From Fimbriimonadia bacterium (GTDB lineage: Bacteria; Armatimonadota; Fimbriimonadia; Fimbriimonadales; GBS-DC), in NCBI GenBank assembly GCA_026129765.1, contig JAHCHP010000015.1, forward strand, positions 1 through 64,000: a stretch of DNA of 64,000 nt, written 5' to 3'. The position numbers were made by a program, and so were the translations under genes. Positions 34,504 to 42,544 of the stretch are shown here, piece by piece (positions within the stretch are counted from its first letter, which is position 1; each line of letters starts with the position of its first letter). Under the pieces are notes generated by a model. It saw only the letters and a program-made list of their open reading frames with translations. It ran no database searches and had not been told where the DNA came from.

Positions 34504-35178
34504 ATGAGTCTTATTGCCCCAATCTCGCCCATCGCAGTGGTTTTGTTATCAGGCGGTCAAGACAGCGTGACCTGCCTCTATTGGGCTAAGCAACGATTCG
34601 AGCAAGTTCATGCGCTGACGATTGACTACGGGCAGCGACACCGAATTGAATTGGAAGCCGCAGAAACAATCTCACAGTTAGCGCAAATTCAGTCGCATAA
34701 AGTATTGACCCTCGAATCGCTCGGTCAATTGGGTGGTTCCTCTTTGACCGATTCGATACCCCTTGAAGAATCGGCGCGCAATGGGCTTCCCAACAGTTTT
34801 GTGCCGGGACGCAACCTGCTCTTCTTAACTCTGGCAGCCGCCTATGCTTACCAGCTCAACTGCCACGATTTGGTGGGGGGGATGTGCCAGACCGACTATT
34901 CCGGCTATCCCGACTGCCGCCGCGACACGCTGGACGCTCTGGAGAGCGCGATTTCGCTGGGGATGAACTGGACGACCACGATTCATACGCCTCTGATGTT
35001 TTTAACGAAAGCCGAGACCGTGCATTTGGCTCAAGAGGTAGGCGCGATGGAAGCCCTCAGGTGGTCGCATACATGCTATGAAGGTAAACGCCCCCCATGC
35101 GGGATTTGCCCAGCATGTCGGTTAAGAGCCAAAGGATTCGCAGAGGCAGGGGTAGAGGACCCATTACTCCAACCATGA
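34504..35178 (+). CDS. queC: 7-cyano-7-deazaguanine synthase
   Basis: A 224-residue enzyme that makes preQ0 from 7-carboxy-7-deazaguanine, ammonia and ATP for queuosine. The PP-loop is LLSGGQDSVTCLYWAK. The zinc site is formed by four Cys near the C-terminus (SHTCYEGKRPPCGICPACRL). Its stop overlaps the queE start (ATGA). Confidence 0.95.
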   Translation: MSLIAPISPIAVVLLSGGQDSVTCLYWAKQRFEQVHALTIDYGQRHRIELEAAETISQLAQIQSHKVLTLESLGQLGGSSLTDSIPLEESARNGLPNSFVPGRNLLFLTLAAAYAYQLNCHDLVGGMCQTDYSGYPDCRRDTLDALESAISLGMNWTTTIHTPLMFLTKAETVHLAQEVGAMEALRWSHTCYEGKRPPCGICPACRLRAKGFAEAGVEDPLLQP

Positions 35179-35885
35179 AAAAACCCAAACCTTATCTGAT
35201 ATCGGAAATCTTCGGTCCCACCATTCAAGGCGAGGGCGCGCTCATCGGATGCATGAGCCTGTTTATCCGGTTCGGCGGATGCGATTACCGCTGTCACTGG
35301 TGCGATACGCTCTACGCGGTGCTGCCCGAACACAAACCGGAATGGGAAGCGATGACGACCGATATCATCATGGAACGGGTACGCGCCTTAGCGCCCCCGC
35401 CCTTATGGGTAACGTTGAGCGGCGGCAACCCCGCGATGTATGACTTGTCCGAACTGGTACATGCGCTGAAAACAGAAGGGTATCAGGTCGCCTGCGAAAC
35501 TCAGGGATCGCTTGCGAAAGAGTGGTTCCACGCTCTGGATATGTTGATCCTGTCGCCCAAGCCCCCCAGCGCAGGCAATATAACGCATGCAGACAGCCTG
35601 CAAGCATGCCTGGAATTCGCGCCGCTGAACACGGTGTTAAAAATCGTCTGCTTTGACCGCGACGATTACCTATATGCGCGCAATCTGTTCCGCTTTTACG
35701 CGCATTTGCCTGCCGTGATCCAGATCGGGACTCCGACCGACCTCACCGAAGAAACCGATTTAATCGCGCATTACCGCCAAATGACCACCCAATTGTTGGG
35801 GTGGATGAAAGCAGACCACCTGCATCACGCGCGCCTGCTGCCGCAATTACACCGCCTCTTGTTTGAAGCTAACCGGGGAATTTGA
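35175..35885 (+). CDS. queE: 7-carboxy-7-deazaguanine synthase (radical SAM)
   Basis: A 236-residue radical SAM enzyme that contracts 6-carboxytetrahydropterin to CDG. The cluster motif is C-x3-C-x2-C in GGCDYRCHWCDTLYAV. The N-terminal ISEIFGPTIQGEGALIG is the QueE substrate-binding signature, and LSGGNPAMYD is the SAM-binding segment. ATG 35175 gives coupling to queC through a 4-bp overlap; an in-frame upstream start inside queC is rejected. Makes the substrate for QueC, encoded immediately upstream. Confidence 0.94.
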   Translation: MKKPKPYLISEIFGPTIQGEGALIGCMSLFIRFGGCDYRCHWCDTLYAVLPEHKPEWEAMTTDIIMERVRALAPPPLWVTLSGGNPAMYDLSELVHALKTEGYQVACETQGSLAKEWFHALDMLILSPKPPSAGNITHADSLQACLEFAPLNTVLKIVCFDRDDYLYARNLFRFYAHLPAVIQIGTPTDLTEETDLIAHYRQMTTQLLGWMKADHLHHARLLPQLHRLLFEANRGI

Positions 35886-35959
35886 ACTCGAATCCCTTCA
35901 ATTATATTCAAAACATTCACACTTCACAGAAATTCACCCATTAAATTCTTCTCTCCCTC

Positions 35960-35988
35960 TTGAAAATCGTGAATTTTCATGTTATAAT
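35960..35988 (+). promoter_or_regulatory. Sigma-70 promoter of the RHS gene
   Basis: TTGAAA (35960-35965), 17-bp spacer, TATAAT (35983-35988). Initiation near 35995 leaves a leader of about 118 nt before the ATG at 36113, ending with the ribosome site GGGAGG. Confidence 0.7.
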
Positions 35989-36112
35989 TAACCGTGTAGC
36001 CGTTGCCATCTGTCAGAAGCGGATGATGAGTTCTCAATCGTCGTTTGGGCCATCTGCCCCAAGAAAAGAACGTGTGTGGTGAAAACACAGAGTTAGCGAG
36101 GGAGGTCGAAGC

Positions 36113-39100
36113 ATGGGGTACCGAATCACGTGGTTGTGGATAAGAACCTGGGTGTTTTTTCTTGGAGCGTTTATTGTTGCCAACGGCTTCGTTGGGTTTG
36201 CGCAACAACAGGAAGGACGCTGGGAAATTGAGACTGTTTACATCAGCGAAGATCAAGGGGGTTATCTCAATATTCAAGGCGATTTCAAGACTTCCTTTAA
36301 GCGCCGCTTTTGTATCAGAGTTCGCTGTTTGCTCAATGGGCAACCCGTTTCCGAGCATGACTGCCCCCCTCCTCTCCCCTGCAATCCTTGTGATTTTTTG
36401 CAGGTCCCTGAATGCATCGAGTGTGGCGAATGGATCCTGTTTTATAATTGCTCGCACATTATTGTTGAGGCAGGGGTACCCATTGCCTTTCACTCTTGTT
36501 GGAATACTCTTTGCGACACCCCCTTCTCCAGTCGCCACAATAGTCCGAACGGTTTGTTTCAGGCGACAGCCGACTCGCGGGGCGTTTCTCCGCCCGAGCA
36601 TCCCGGTCCCGCGCGGGGCAGCCAAGAGGCGGAAGGTAAGACCTATCTGAAGCTCGTTTGGAGAAGCGAAAACACAAAACCGCCAGACAACGTCAGCGCT
36701 CGAGCGCTTGCCAGCGCATTCGCGCGCGCAGTAGCGTCATACTCCCCGAGCAGCGAACCCGCTTCCGCGCGGGCAAAGGCATCAATGGGATCGTTAAGCG
36801 TCACCGCCAATATCACCTCTAATCCCTCGACATCAGAAACAATTGAGGCAGAGATGGATATGCTGTCTCAAGAGCTCACTGTTCAGCAAGACACGAACGG
36901 TCAATATTATGTGATCATCGCTTATCCCGTAACCTTAGAAACGGAGGTCGACACCAGTTCAGAAGCCAGTTTGGATTATTGCGTATATCCGCCCGAAGAG
37001 GAACAACGCCCGAATAACGGAGAAGCCACGGCTTCATTTGAACGCCTCGCCGACATTTTCAGCGCAGGCGATACGGTTCTGTTGATTTCGGGGACGGCTT
37101 TGGTTGATGGCGCGGGAGCAATCTGTGATGTCGATCTGTGCGGATTACAACCCGCCACAGGACAAATTGCATTTGGGATTCCCTTTCCCGCATTAGATAC
37201 GGCACATACAGGCTATTCTTTTCACTCTGCCCCTTCCCACTCCAGTACCCCCTTTTATGGTTTAGAGACAATAAGAATTGTTTATGACTCGGCGGCAGAG
37301 GTGAGCGATATTCGCCTTCAATCTTACTGGCGAGACACGCCGGTCGTGCCTACATGGGAAACCCACCCTTTCAATTTTGACTGGTCTCCCATACCCTTGG
37401 ACAAGCAACCAACCCGCGAACGATGGGTCACGGTCTACGATGCGAACGGGGTTGCTTTGAGATTTAAGGCGACCGAGCAGCTGCCTGCAGGGAATTGGAT
37501 CTACGAGGGAGCGCAAGGAGTCTTGTCCACCTTGACCGAGTCCGCTTCCCTCAATGAATTCGTGCTAACCGGCGGACCGCCAGGCGCAATGCACGCAATA
37601 GGAGCATGGACCTATCTCTTTGAACCGATCACGGGATATCAATCGGGCGGGCAAACGCTTTTTTCAGGACGCAGCGGCTCCATCACTCAAGTCATCGATC
37701 CTTTAGGCAACGCAGTCACCCTCAGCCGAAACAGCGCGGGCGTATGGGTCTATGATACGGTCTCTAAAGCGCATTTTAGAGCAGAACAAACAGGCGGTGT
37801 CGTTCACTTTGATTATGACCCTCCGGGAAGTTCCACCGCTTGGATACCGATCGGATCACATAACTTTAGTTCTGGGACGGAAGCATTTGGCAGTTTCAAT
37901 TGGAACAACGAAGTCGTCGTTTCGTGGCAATCACAGGGACTTTACCAAACCTATGCCCTCGGCTCGCCCAACTCCGCTCTCTACTCCGAGACACGAAAGT
38001 TTGAACCTATAGTCACCAACGAATCGAACAAAGAAGTCGATCCGTTCGCAAAAAACTACGATTTCAACCGTTTGGCTCAGCGGATGACGCAATTCAAAGT
38101 CGGCAACCTGAACCCCATCAACTATCATTATGACTGGCAAAACGAGATTGGATTGCCCTCAAACAACCAATTCAGAGTACAGATCGCCCCGCAAGGCAAA
38201 AGAACCAAAGAACTTCGGTATTTCGTAAGCTATGAGGAAGGAAAAGAGGGCACCTTTGAAAAAATGGAATTCAAACGACCCTCCCTGCTCAATGCAAGCA
38301 TCGATGAAAAAACGGTCTACACCTTCAACGATGCTGGACAGATTAAACGAGTAGAGTTCTACTCCAATGCCACATCGACCCTAGCGCGGTGGCGGGAAGA
38401 GATCGGCTATGTGGATGGCAACCCACTGTTGGTATCGTCGGTCAGCCATACAGACTTAGGGAGTTTTCAAACCGTCACCGCCACAGCAACCTATTTGCCA
38501 ATTGAAATCCCTGGTAGAGGCTTCGAATGGGTCATGACCTCTACCACCGACCCCAGCGGAGTGCGATTGGATTTCGCCTATGGCGAGAACGGAAACCCGC
38601 CCCATTTACTCACCAGCATAACCAATGCGCTTCATCGCCAGTGGCATTGGAACTACTCCAGCATTGGACAACTGACCTCTTTTAGTGAGCCGAACCGCCC
38701 AGAGTGGGTCTTAGAATATTACGCCGATTCGGATGCTAACTATCCCAATAAATTGAAACAGATCATTGACCCAGAGCAGCGAACGGTCAAAATTTCGCAA
38801 TATGATCTTTTGGGTCGTCCAAAGCGGATAGAAACTTATCCCTCTCTCACGTCGACATTGTGGCAAGAAACCACGCGAAACGTGATGGGCATGCCAACAG
38901 AAATCCGATGGAGTGATGATACCCAAGTGAGTATGTTCTACGACGGTCCGGTATTAAGCAGCGTAACGGATGCGCTTGGAAGAACCGCCACCTTGACCTA
39001 TAACGCAGGGACCGCCTCTCTCAACACCATTTCAATCAGTGGGCAACTCTTTGCTGCCTTAGAATATGACCCGTTCTTCGGTCGTTTAACCCGAATTGAA

Positions 39101-40684
39101 GGCGGAAACGCGGTCGGGATCAATTATGGCTATACATCTGCTTTGGACATCGTTGGCGAACGTGACGTTTTGCGGTCGGTTGTGTATGATGTCGACAGCT
39201 TGCCGGAGTCCTTTACCTATGCTTGTTGTGGACAACTGGAAAGTTGGACGCGTCAAGATGGTAGATCGACTTTTTACCAGTTCTCCACCCGTGGATTATT
39301 AGAGTCCATCCGATTGAACTCATTGCAATCCCCTCCCGCCTATGTCATGAGCTATGACCCTGCTGGACGATTACTTCAGTTGTTTGATCCCACCACGCCG
39401 ACAGACTCTCCCCATACTTGGACCTATCAATCCAACACAGGACACCTTATCAGTGATTCCACGTCACTTCCGATAGGAGAGTATACTTGGAGCTATAGCT
39501 ATCTGCCCAGCGGCGAAATTAGCCAAGCCACCTTGACCTATCCCAATTCTCAACTGACAACAACCTGGAGTTATTACTATGACAATTCCGGTCTGTTAAC
39601 AGAGGTAAAAAGAAATGGGTCTACGGTGGCCACCCATAACTATGACGGCGCAGGACGGTTGGTCAGTCAGACCGTTCCCCCCCTCGGACTGGACAGCACG
39701 ATCCAGTATGCTGACAACCAATCGGTAGGCGCAGTAGGTCTACTCTCCCACTCCATCAACAGTCAAACCATCGCCCTATTTGATTACCGAGGAAACCACA
39801 CCAGCAGCAACCGAGAGGACTGGGGCTACTATGCGGACGGCACGTTGCGACGCGCCAAAGATCAGTTCAACAACACTCAACGAGAGTGGGAGTGGAGCTA
39901 CTCTGCGCAAGGCGCATTGGAGTCGGAAACATTATCCGTTGACCAAAGCAACTCCCCATACCAATGGAACTTCAACTACGATTCGGGCGGCAATTTGACA
40001 CTCTGGCAGGAGGAAGTCGGAGGGCAGCAAAACTGGCAACACCAATACAATTCCATCTTCAACAGACTCAGTTGGATCAACGGATTGGGATGGTACTACG
40101 CCTACTCGCCGAATGGAGAAAGGTCCCGCTGGTGGACCTCTGCCCAGCAGTCGCTCGAAGGCGACGTGAACCGGGATGGACAGGTAGATGATGTTGACCT
40201 GCTCTTAGTCCTTCTCGCTTATGGCTCCACTTGCAGTGGCTGCCCCGAAGACCTGAACCAAGACGGGATCGTCGACGACACCGATGTTCTCATCGTGTTG
40301 TTCAACTACGGTTTGCAGATCGGAACCCTCAGTTGGGAGTATAGCTACGATGTTTGGGGTAATCTGACCCAAGCCTCCAGCGCAGCCGTAGGAACCTATC
40401 AAGCCGTTTACGACGGTTTCGGACGCCGGGCGTGGCAGGAGATCAACGGCGTTCGCACTTACTTCGTGTACGATGGCGACACAATCGTTGCTGAACTGGA
40501 CGCGAATGGCAACCTCCTCGTCGAATACACCTGGGGCTTGCTCGGTCCCCTCGCCCGCCACGACTTGCAAAACCCGTCTAACAACAGGTATTATGTTATA
40601 GACGGCTTGGGACATACCCGGCTGCTCCTTGACCGGCTTAGAGCCGGAGCAAATCCCGCTTCGCGGAACAGAACATTGACATAA
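36113..40684 (+). CDS. Secreted RHS/YD-repeat shell protein with an internal dockerin-like module
   Basis: A 1523-residue exported protein. The signal peptide is about 1-31, then a Cys-rich N-terminal domain (about 50-125; LPCNPCDFLQVPECIECGEW) and a long RHS/YD-repeat region (~560-1500; typical units YDLLGRPKRI and YDGAGRLVSQTV). RHS proteins form hollow shells that hold a C-terminal toxin. Residues ~1350-1400 are two dockerin-like Ca loops (GDVNRDGQVDDVDLLLVLLA, then DLNQDGIVDD) inserted between YD repeats. The frame stops at TAA 40684 just after DGLGHTRLLLD, where an RHS core would normally continue. The core signature (YDPRIARWLQRDPIG) follows in another frame, so the shell and tip are separated by a frameshift. 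Confidence 0.88.
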   Translation: MGYRITWLWIRTWVFFLGAFIVANGFVGFAQQQEGRWEIETVYISEDQGGYLNIQGDFKTSFKRRFCIRVRCLLNGQPVSEHDCPPPLPCNPCDFLQVPECIECGEWILFYNCSHIIVEAGVPIAFHSCWNTLCDTPFSSRHNSPNGLFQATADSRGVSPPEHPGPARGSQEAEGKTYLKLVWRSENTKPPDNVSARALASAFARAVASYSPSSEPASARAKASMGSLSVTANITSNPSTSETIEAEMDMLSQELTVQQDTNGQYYVIIAYPVTLETEVDTSSEASLDYCVYPPEEEQRPNNGEATASFERLADIFSAGDTVLLISGTALVDGAGAICDVDLCGLQPATGQIAFGIPFPALDTAHTGYSFHSAPSHSSTPFYGLETIRIVYDSAAEVSDIRLQSYWRDTPVVPTWETHPFNFDWSPIPLDKQPTRERWVTVYDANGVALRFKATEQLPAGNWIYEGAQGVLSTLTESASLNEFVLTGGPPGAMHAIGAWTYLFEPITGYQSGGQTLFSGRSGSITQVIDPLGNAVTLSRNSAGVWVYDTVSKAHFRAEQTGGVVHFDYDPPGSSTAWIPIGSHNFSSGTEAFGSFNWNNEVVVSWQSQGLYQTYALGSPNSALYSETRKFEPIVTNESNKEVDPFAKNYDFNRLAQRMTQFKVGNLNPINYHYDWQNEIGLPSNNQFRVQIAPQGKRTKELRYFVSYEEGKEGTFEKMEFKRPSLLNASIDEKTVYTFNDAGQIKRVEFYSNATSTLARWREEIGYVDGNPLLVSSVSHTDLGSFQTVTATATYLPIEIPGRGFEWVMTSTTDPSGVRLDFAYGENGNPPHLLTSITNALHRQWHWNYSSIGQLTSFSEPNRPEWVLEYYADSDANYPNKLKQIIDPEQRTVKISQYDLLGRPKRIETYPSLTSTLWQETTRNVMGMPTEIRWSDDTQVSMFYDGPVLSSVTDALGRTATLTYNAGTASLNTISISGQLFAALEYDPFFGRLTRIEGGNAVGINYGYTSALDIVGERDVLRSVVYDVDSLPESFTYACCGQLESWTRQDGRSTFYQFSTRGLLESIRLNSLQSPPAYVMSYDPAGRLLQLFDPTTPTDSPHTWTYQSNTGHLISDSTSLPIGEYTWSYSYLPSGEISQATLTYPNSQLTTTWSYYYDNSGLLTEVKRNGSTVATHNYDGAGRLVSQTVPPLGLDSTIQYADNQSVGAVGLLSHSINSQTIALFDYRGNHTSSNREDWGYYADGTLRRAKDQFNNTQREWEWSYSAQGALESETLSVDQSNSPYQWNFNYDSGGNLTLWQEEVGGQQNWQHQYNSIFNRLSWINGLGWYYAYSPNGERSRWWTSAQQSLEGDVNRDGQVDDVDLLLVLLAYGSTCSGCPEDLNQDGIVDDTDVLIVLFNYGLQIGTLSWEYSYDVWGNLTQASSAAVGTYQAVYDGFGRRAWQEINGVRTYFVYDGDTIVAELDANGNLLVEYTWGLLGPLARHDLQNPSNNRYYVIDGLGHTRLLLDRLRAGANPASRNRTLT
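40631..40670. repeat. Short double-hairpin element at the RHS break, copy 1
   Basis: ACCGGCTTAGAGCCGG (stem CCGGCT/AGCCGG) followed by CCGCTTCGCGG (stem CCGC/GCGG). A diverged copy occurs at 42148-42182 at the equivalent place in the decayed RHS tail. It replaces the core sequence expected between GHTRLLLD and GSTGSTPNPFTW and shifts the frame. Confidence 0.65.
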
Positions 40685-40830
40685 AGGGAAGCACCGGCAG
40701 CACGCCCAACCCCTTCACTTGGAATCGCGCGTTCGGGTATGAGTGGATCCCCTTCACCTGTCTCTATCACGTAGGCGCGAGAGAGTACGATCCACGAATC
40801 GCGCGTTGGCTGCAGAGAGACCCCATCGGT

Positions 40831-41556
40831 GTGGCGGGTGGACATCCGAATGTCTATCTCTACTGCGCGAACGACCCGATAAATGGGAAGGATCCGAGTG
40901 GGTTGGGCGGGGACGGATATTGGAAAGACGTAGGAAAAGTATTTAAAGGGTACTGGATTGTTGGTACTCACGGGGCAATCTGGAATTGGCCTACTCGCCT
41001 GAGCGAAGCAAAGCAACTGGCAGTCTACGTTGCATCAAGTGGCCTTACATTGGCCACGGCACAGACTCTTCTCAGCGCACAGTGGTGTTACTTTTGGGAT
41101 GGTTTGTCCGGGACCGACCCAGAACGATTTGGAGAGTCTTTCGGCTTAGTTTTGATTTCCTCTGCCAGCATTGGAGTAGGAAGCATGGTCAGTGGAGCGG
41201 GCGGAGCCACCGCGGGACTAAGCGGGAGCATCGCGCGAGCACCAGTTACCTTCATTAAGTTTAGTACAAAGAGTCTTCAACATTCAATATCTCGTGGGCA
41301 CGGTCCTGATTTCGGTGTGCAAGGCAATTGGAGTAAGGCAGCAGGTCAAGCACTGCAGTCCGCGATAACCAAGCACTGCAGTGCCCCTGGAACGACCCAG
41401 ATCAAAGGATATTACCGAGGGAAACCAGCTTTGTTCTATACCAATCCTCAGACAGGGTTGACTGCTATTTTCGATATGCAAGGACACTATATGAGCGGGT
41501 GGAAGTTCTCTGCAACCCAACTACAGTATTTACTGACAACAGGCAGAGTCAATTGA
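40831..41556 (+). CDS. RHS C-terminal tip with colicin-D-like tRNase domain (separated from its shell by a frameshift)
   Basis: The open frame extends back to 40642 and contains the conserved RHS core end (VGAREYDPRIARWLQRDPIG, then YLYCANDPINGKDPSGL, the usual cleavage region). GTG 40831 is only the first usual start codon. After a Gly/Ala-rich linker, the last ~95 residues (LQHSISRGHGPDFGVQGNWS, then IKGYYRGKPALFYTNPQTGL, then GHYMSGWKFSATQLQYLL) match my memory of the colicin D catalytic domain, a tRNA-Arg anticodon-loop nuclease. As encoded it could only be made by restart or frameshifting. A colicin-immunity-like gene follows 15 bp later. Confidence 0.75.
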   Translation: MAGGHPNVYLYCANDPINGKDPSGLGGDGYWKDVGKVFKGYWIVGTHGAIWNWPTRLSEAKQLAVYVASSGLTLATAQTLLSAQWCYFWDGLSGTDPERFGESFGLVLISSASIGVGSMVSGAGGATAGLSGSIARAPVTFIKFSTKSLQHSISRGHGPDFGVQGNWSKAAGQALQSAITKHCSAPGTTQIKGYYRGKPALFYTNPQTGLTAIFDMQGHYMSGWKFSATQLQYLLTTGRVN

Positions 41557-41571
41557 TAGGAGATCGCTTTA

Positions 41572-41967
41572 ATGACTGCAGAAGAGTATTATTCTCTGAT
41601 TACGGCTTATGTGGAGGAACGGCTGTCAACCGATGAGTTCGGCAGGAGATTTCAAGCGGAATTCCTCAATGACCCGAATTTCAATAGGGAAGAAATCACC
41701 TCACTTATTCATGAATATGCAGAAAAAGAGGTTTCCAAGCAAGAGTTTAAAAGGCGGTCTGATGCGCTAGATGAGTCATGGTTAGACGAACAAGGACGCT
41801 CCTATAAATCGCTCTTTGAATTGCTCAACCGCCTCTTCATTGACTGGGAAGTTTACTACCCTGAATGCACACCAGAGCAAGAAACGCCTTTTGAGATATC
41901 AGAGCAAACTTTTCGTCAAACAGCAATAGAGACGAAATCCGCTTTAGAGCAGTTCCTACGGGCGTAA
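41572..41967 (+). CDS. Putative immunity protein for the colicin-D-like tip
   Basis: A 131-residue acidic helical protein starting MTAEEYYSLITAYVEERLST, with two copies of an I-x-x-Y-x-E-x-x-x-S-x-x-E-F-x-R pattern (residues ~9-27 and ~46-62) and a C-terminal ISEQTFRQTAIETKSALEQF. Size, charge and the EEF/LF-x-x-D-W-E features resemble the colicin D immunity family. It begins 15 bp after the toxin stop with a GGAG ribosome site, the standard toxin-immunity arrangement. Confidence 0.7.
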   Translation: MTAEEYYSLITAYVEERLSTDEFGRRFQAEFLNDPNFNREEITSLIHEYAEKEVSKQEFKRRSDALDESWLDEQGRSYKSLFELLNRLFIDWEVYYPECTPEQETPFEISEQTFRQTAIETKSALEQFLRA

Positions 41968-42019
41968 GGGTTTCTCAAAGAGGATTTATGTGATGGGGAC
42001 AATTGTAGTAGCAGGACTT

Positions 42020-42255
42020 TTTTGTCTATGAAGGTGAAACCCTGGTCGCCGAGCTGGACGCGAATGGCAACCTCCTCGCCGAATACACCTGGGGCTTACT
42101 CAGTCCCCTCGCCCGCCACACCCCCACTCAAATCAGGTATTGTGTACCGGCTTAGAGTCGGGGCAAGCTCCTCTTCGCGGAAGAACTGCAGAGAGACCCC
42201 ATCGGTGTGGCGGGCGGACATCCGAATGTCTCTCTCTATTGCGCGAACGACGCCG
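42020..42255 (+). pseudogene. Decayed second RHS core end (displaced tail)
   Basis: Nucleotides 42026-42142 closely match RHS positions around 40465-40595 (VYDGDTIVAELDANGNLLVE region). 42148-42182 match the double-hairpin element at 40631, and 42185-42255 match 40811-40880 (LQRDPIGVAGGHPN). Two internal deletions and several frameshifts prevent translation. No toxin sequence follows. This is the footprint left when a new tip-immunity cassette is recombined into an RHS gene. Confidence 0.8.
42148..42182. repeat. Short double-hairpin element, copy 2 (diverged)
   Basis: ACCGGCTTAGAGTCGG then CTCTTCGCGG; a diverged copy of the element at 40631, at the same relative place in the RHS remnant. Confidence 0.55.
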
Positions 42256-42402
42256 TGCCTGAGACTCCCAATAAAGATCTGCTACGAACTGAGCATAAAT
42301 CCTGACTTTCTTACTGCAATATATACAATGCCCTTGCCTTTCAATTTAAGACTGACAAGGTGCAAAAACCAGTCAGAGTCGCCCTCCAGCAGTTAGATTC
42401 GT

Positions 42403-42424
42403 CATTCCCGCGTTCGCGGGAATG
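42403..42424. repeat. dRS3-like palindrome, copy 2 (left IS edge)
   Basis: CATTCCC-GCGTTCGC-GGGAATG, a perfect palindrome. It is the outer part of the left inverted repeat of the IS. Confidence 0.8.
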
Positions 42425-42544
42425 CTGAAGTTTGCCACTTGTCCGGTGTGCAACTTCAGGAGACGAGGCTTGTCACCTCGCTCCACCCTCTCTTTCATCC
42501 CTCCTGAACCGGGCAGCCAACCCCGAAAAAACAGCTCAAACCCG

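Larger units (their letters stand above)
41968..42402. other. Gap between the immunity gene and the IS
   Basis: This 435-bp stretch holds the decayed RHS tail (42020-42255) and about 147 bp of AT-richer sequence (42256-42402) in which I see no gene. The left IS palindrome begins at 42403. Confidence 0.6.

Noticed and set aside
42386..42396. Third occurrence of CCAGCAGTTAG, shared with the 46-bp repeats at 32635 and 33404
   Set aside because: Only 11 bp match and the following sequence diverges at once; probably chance.
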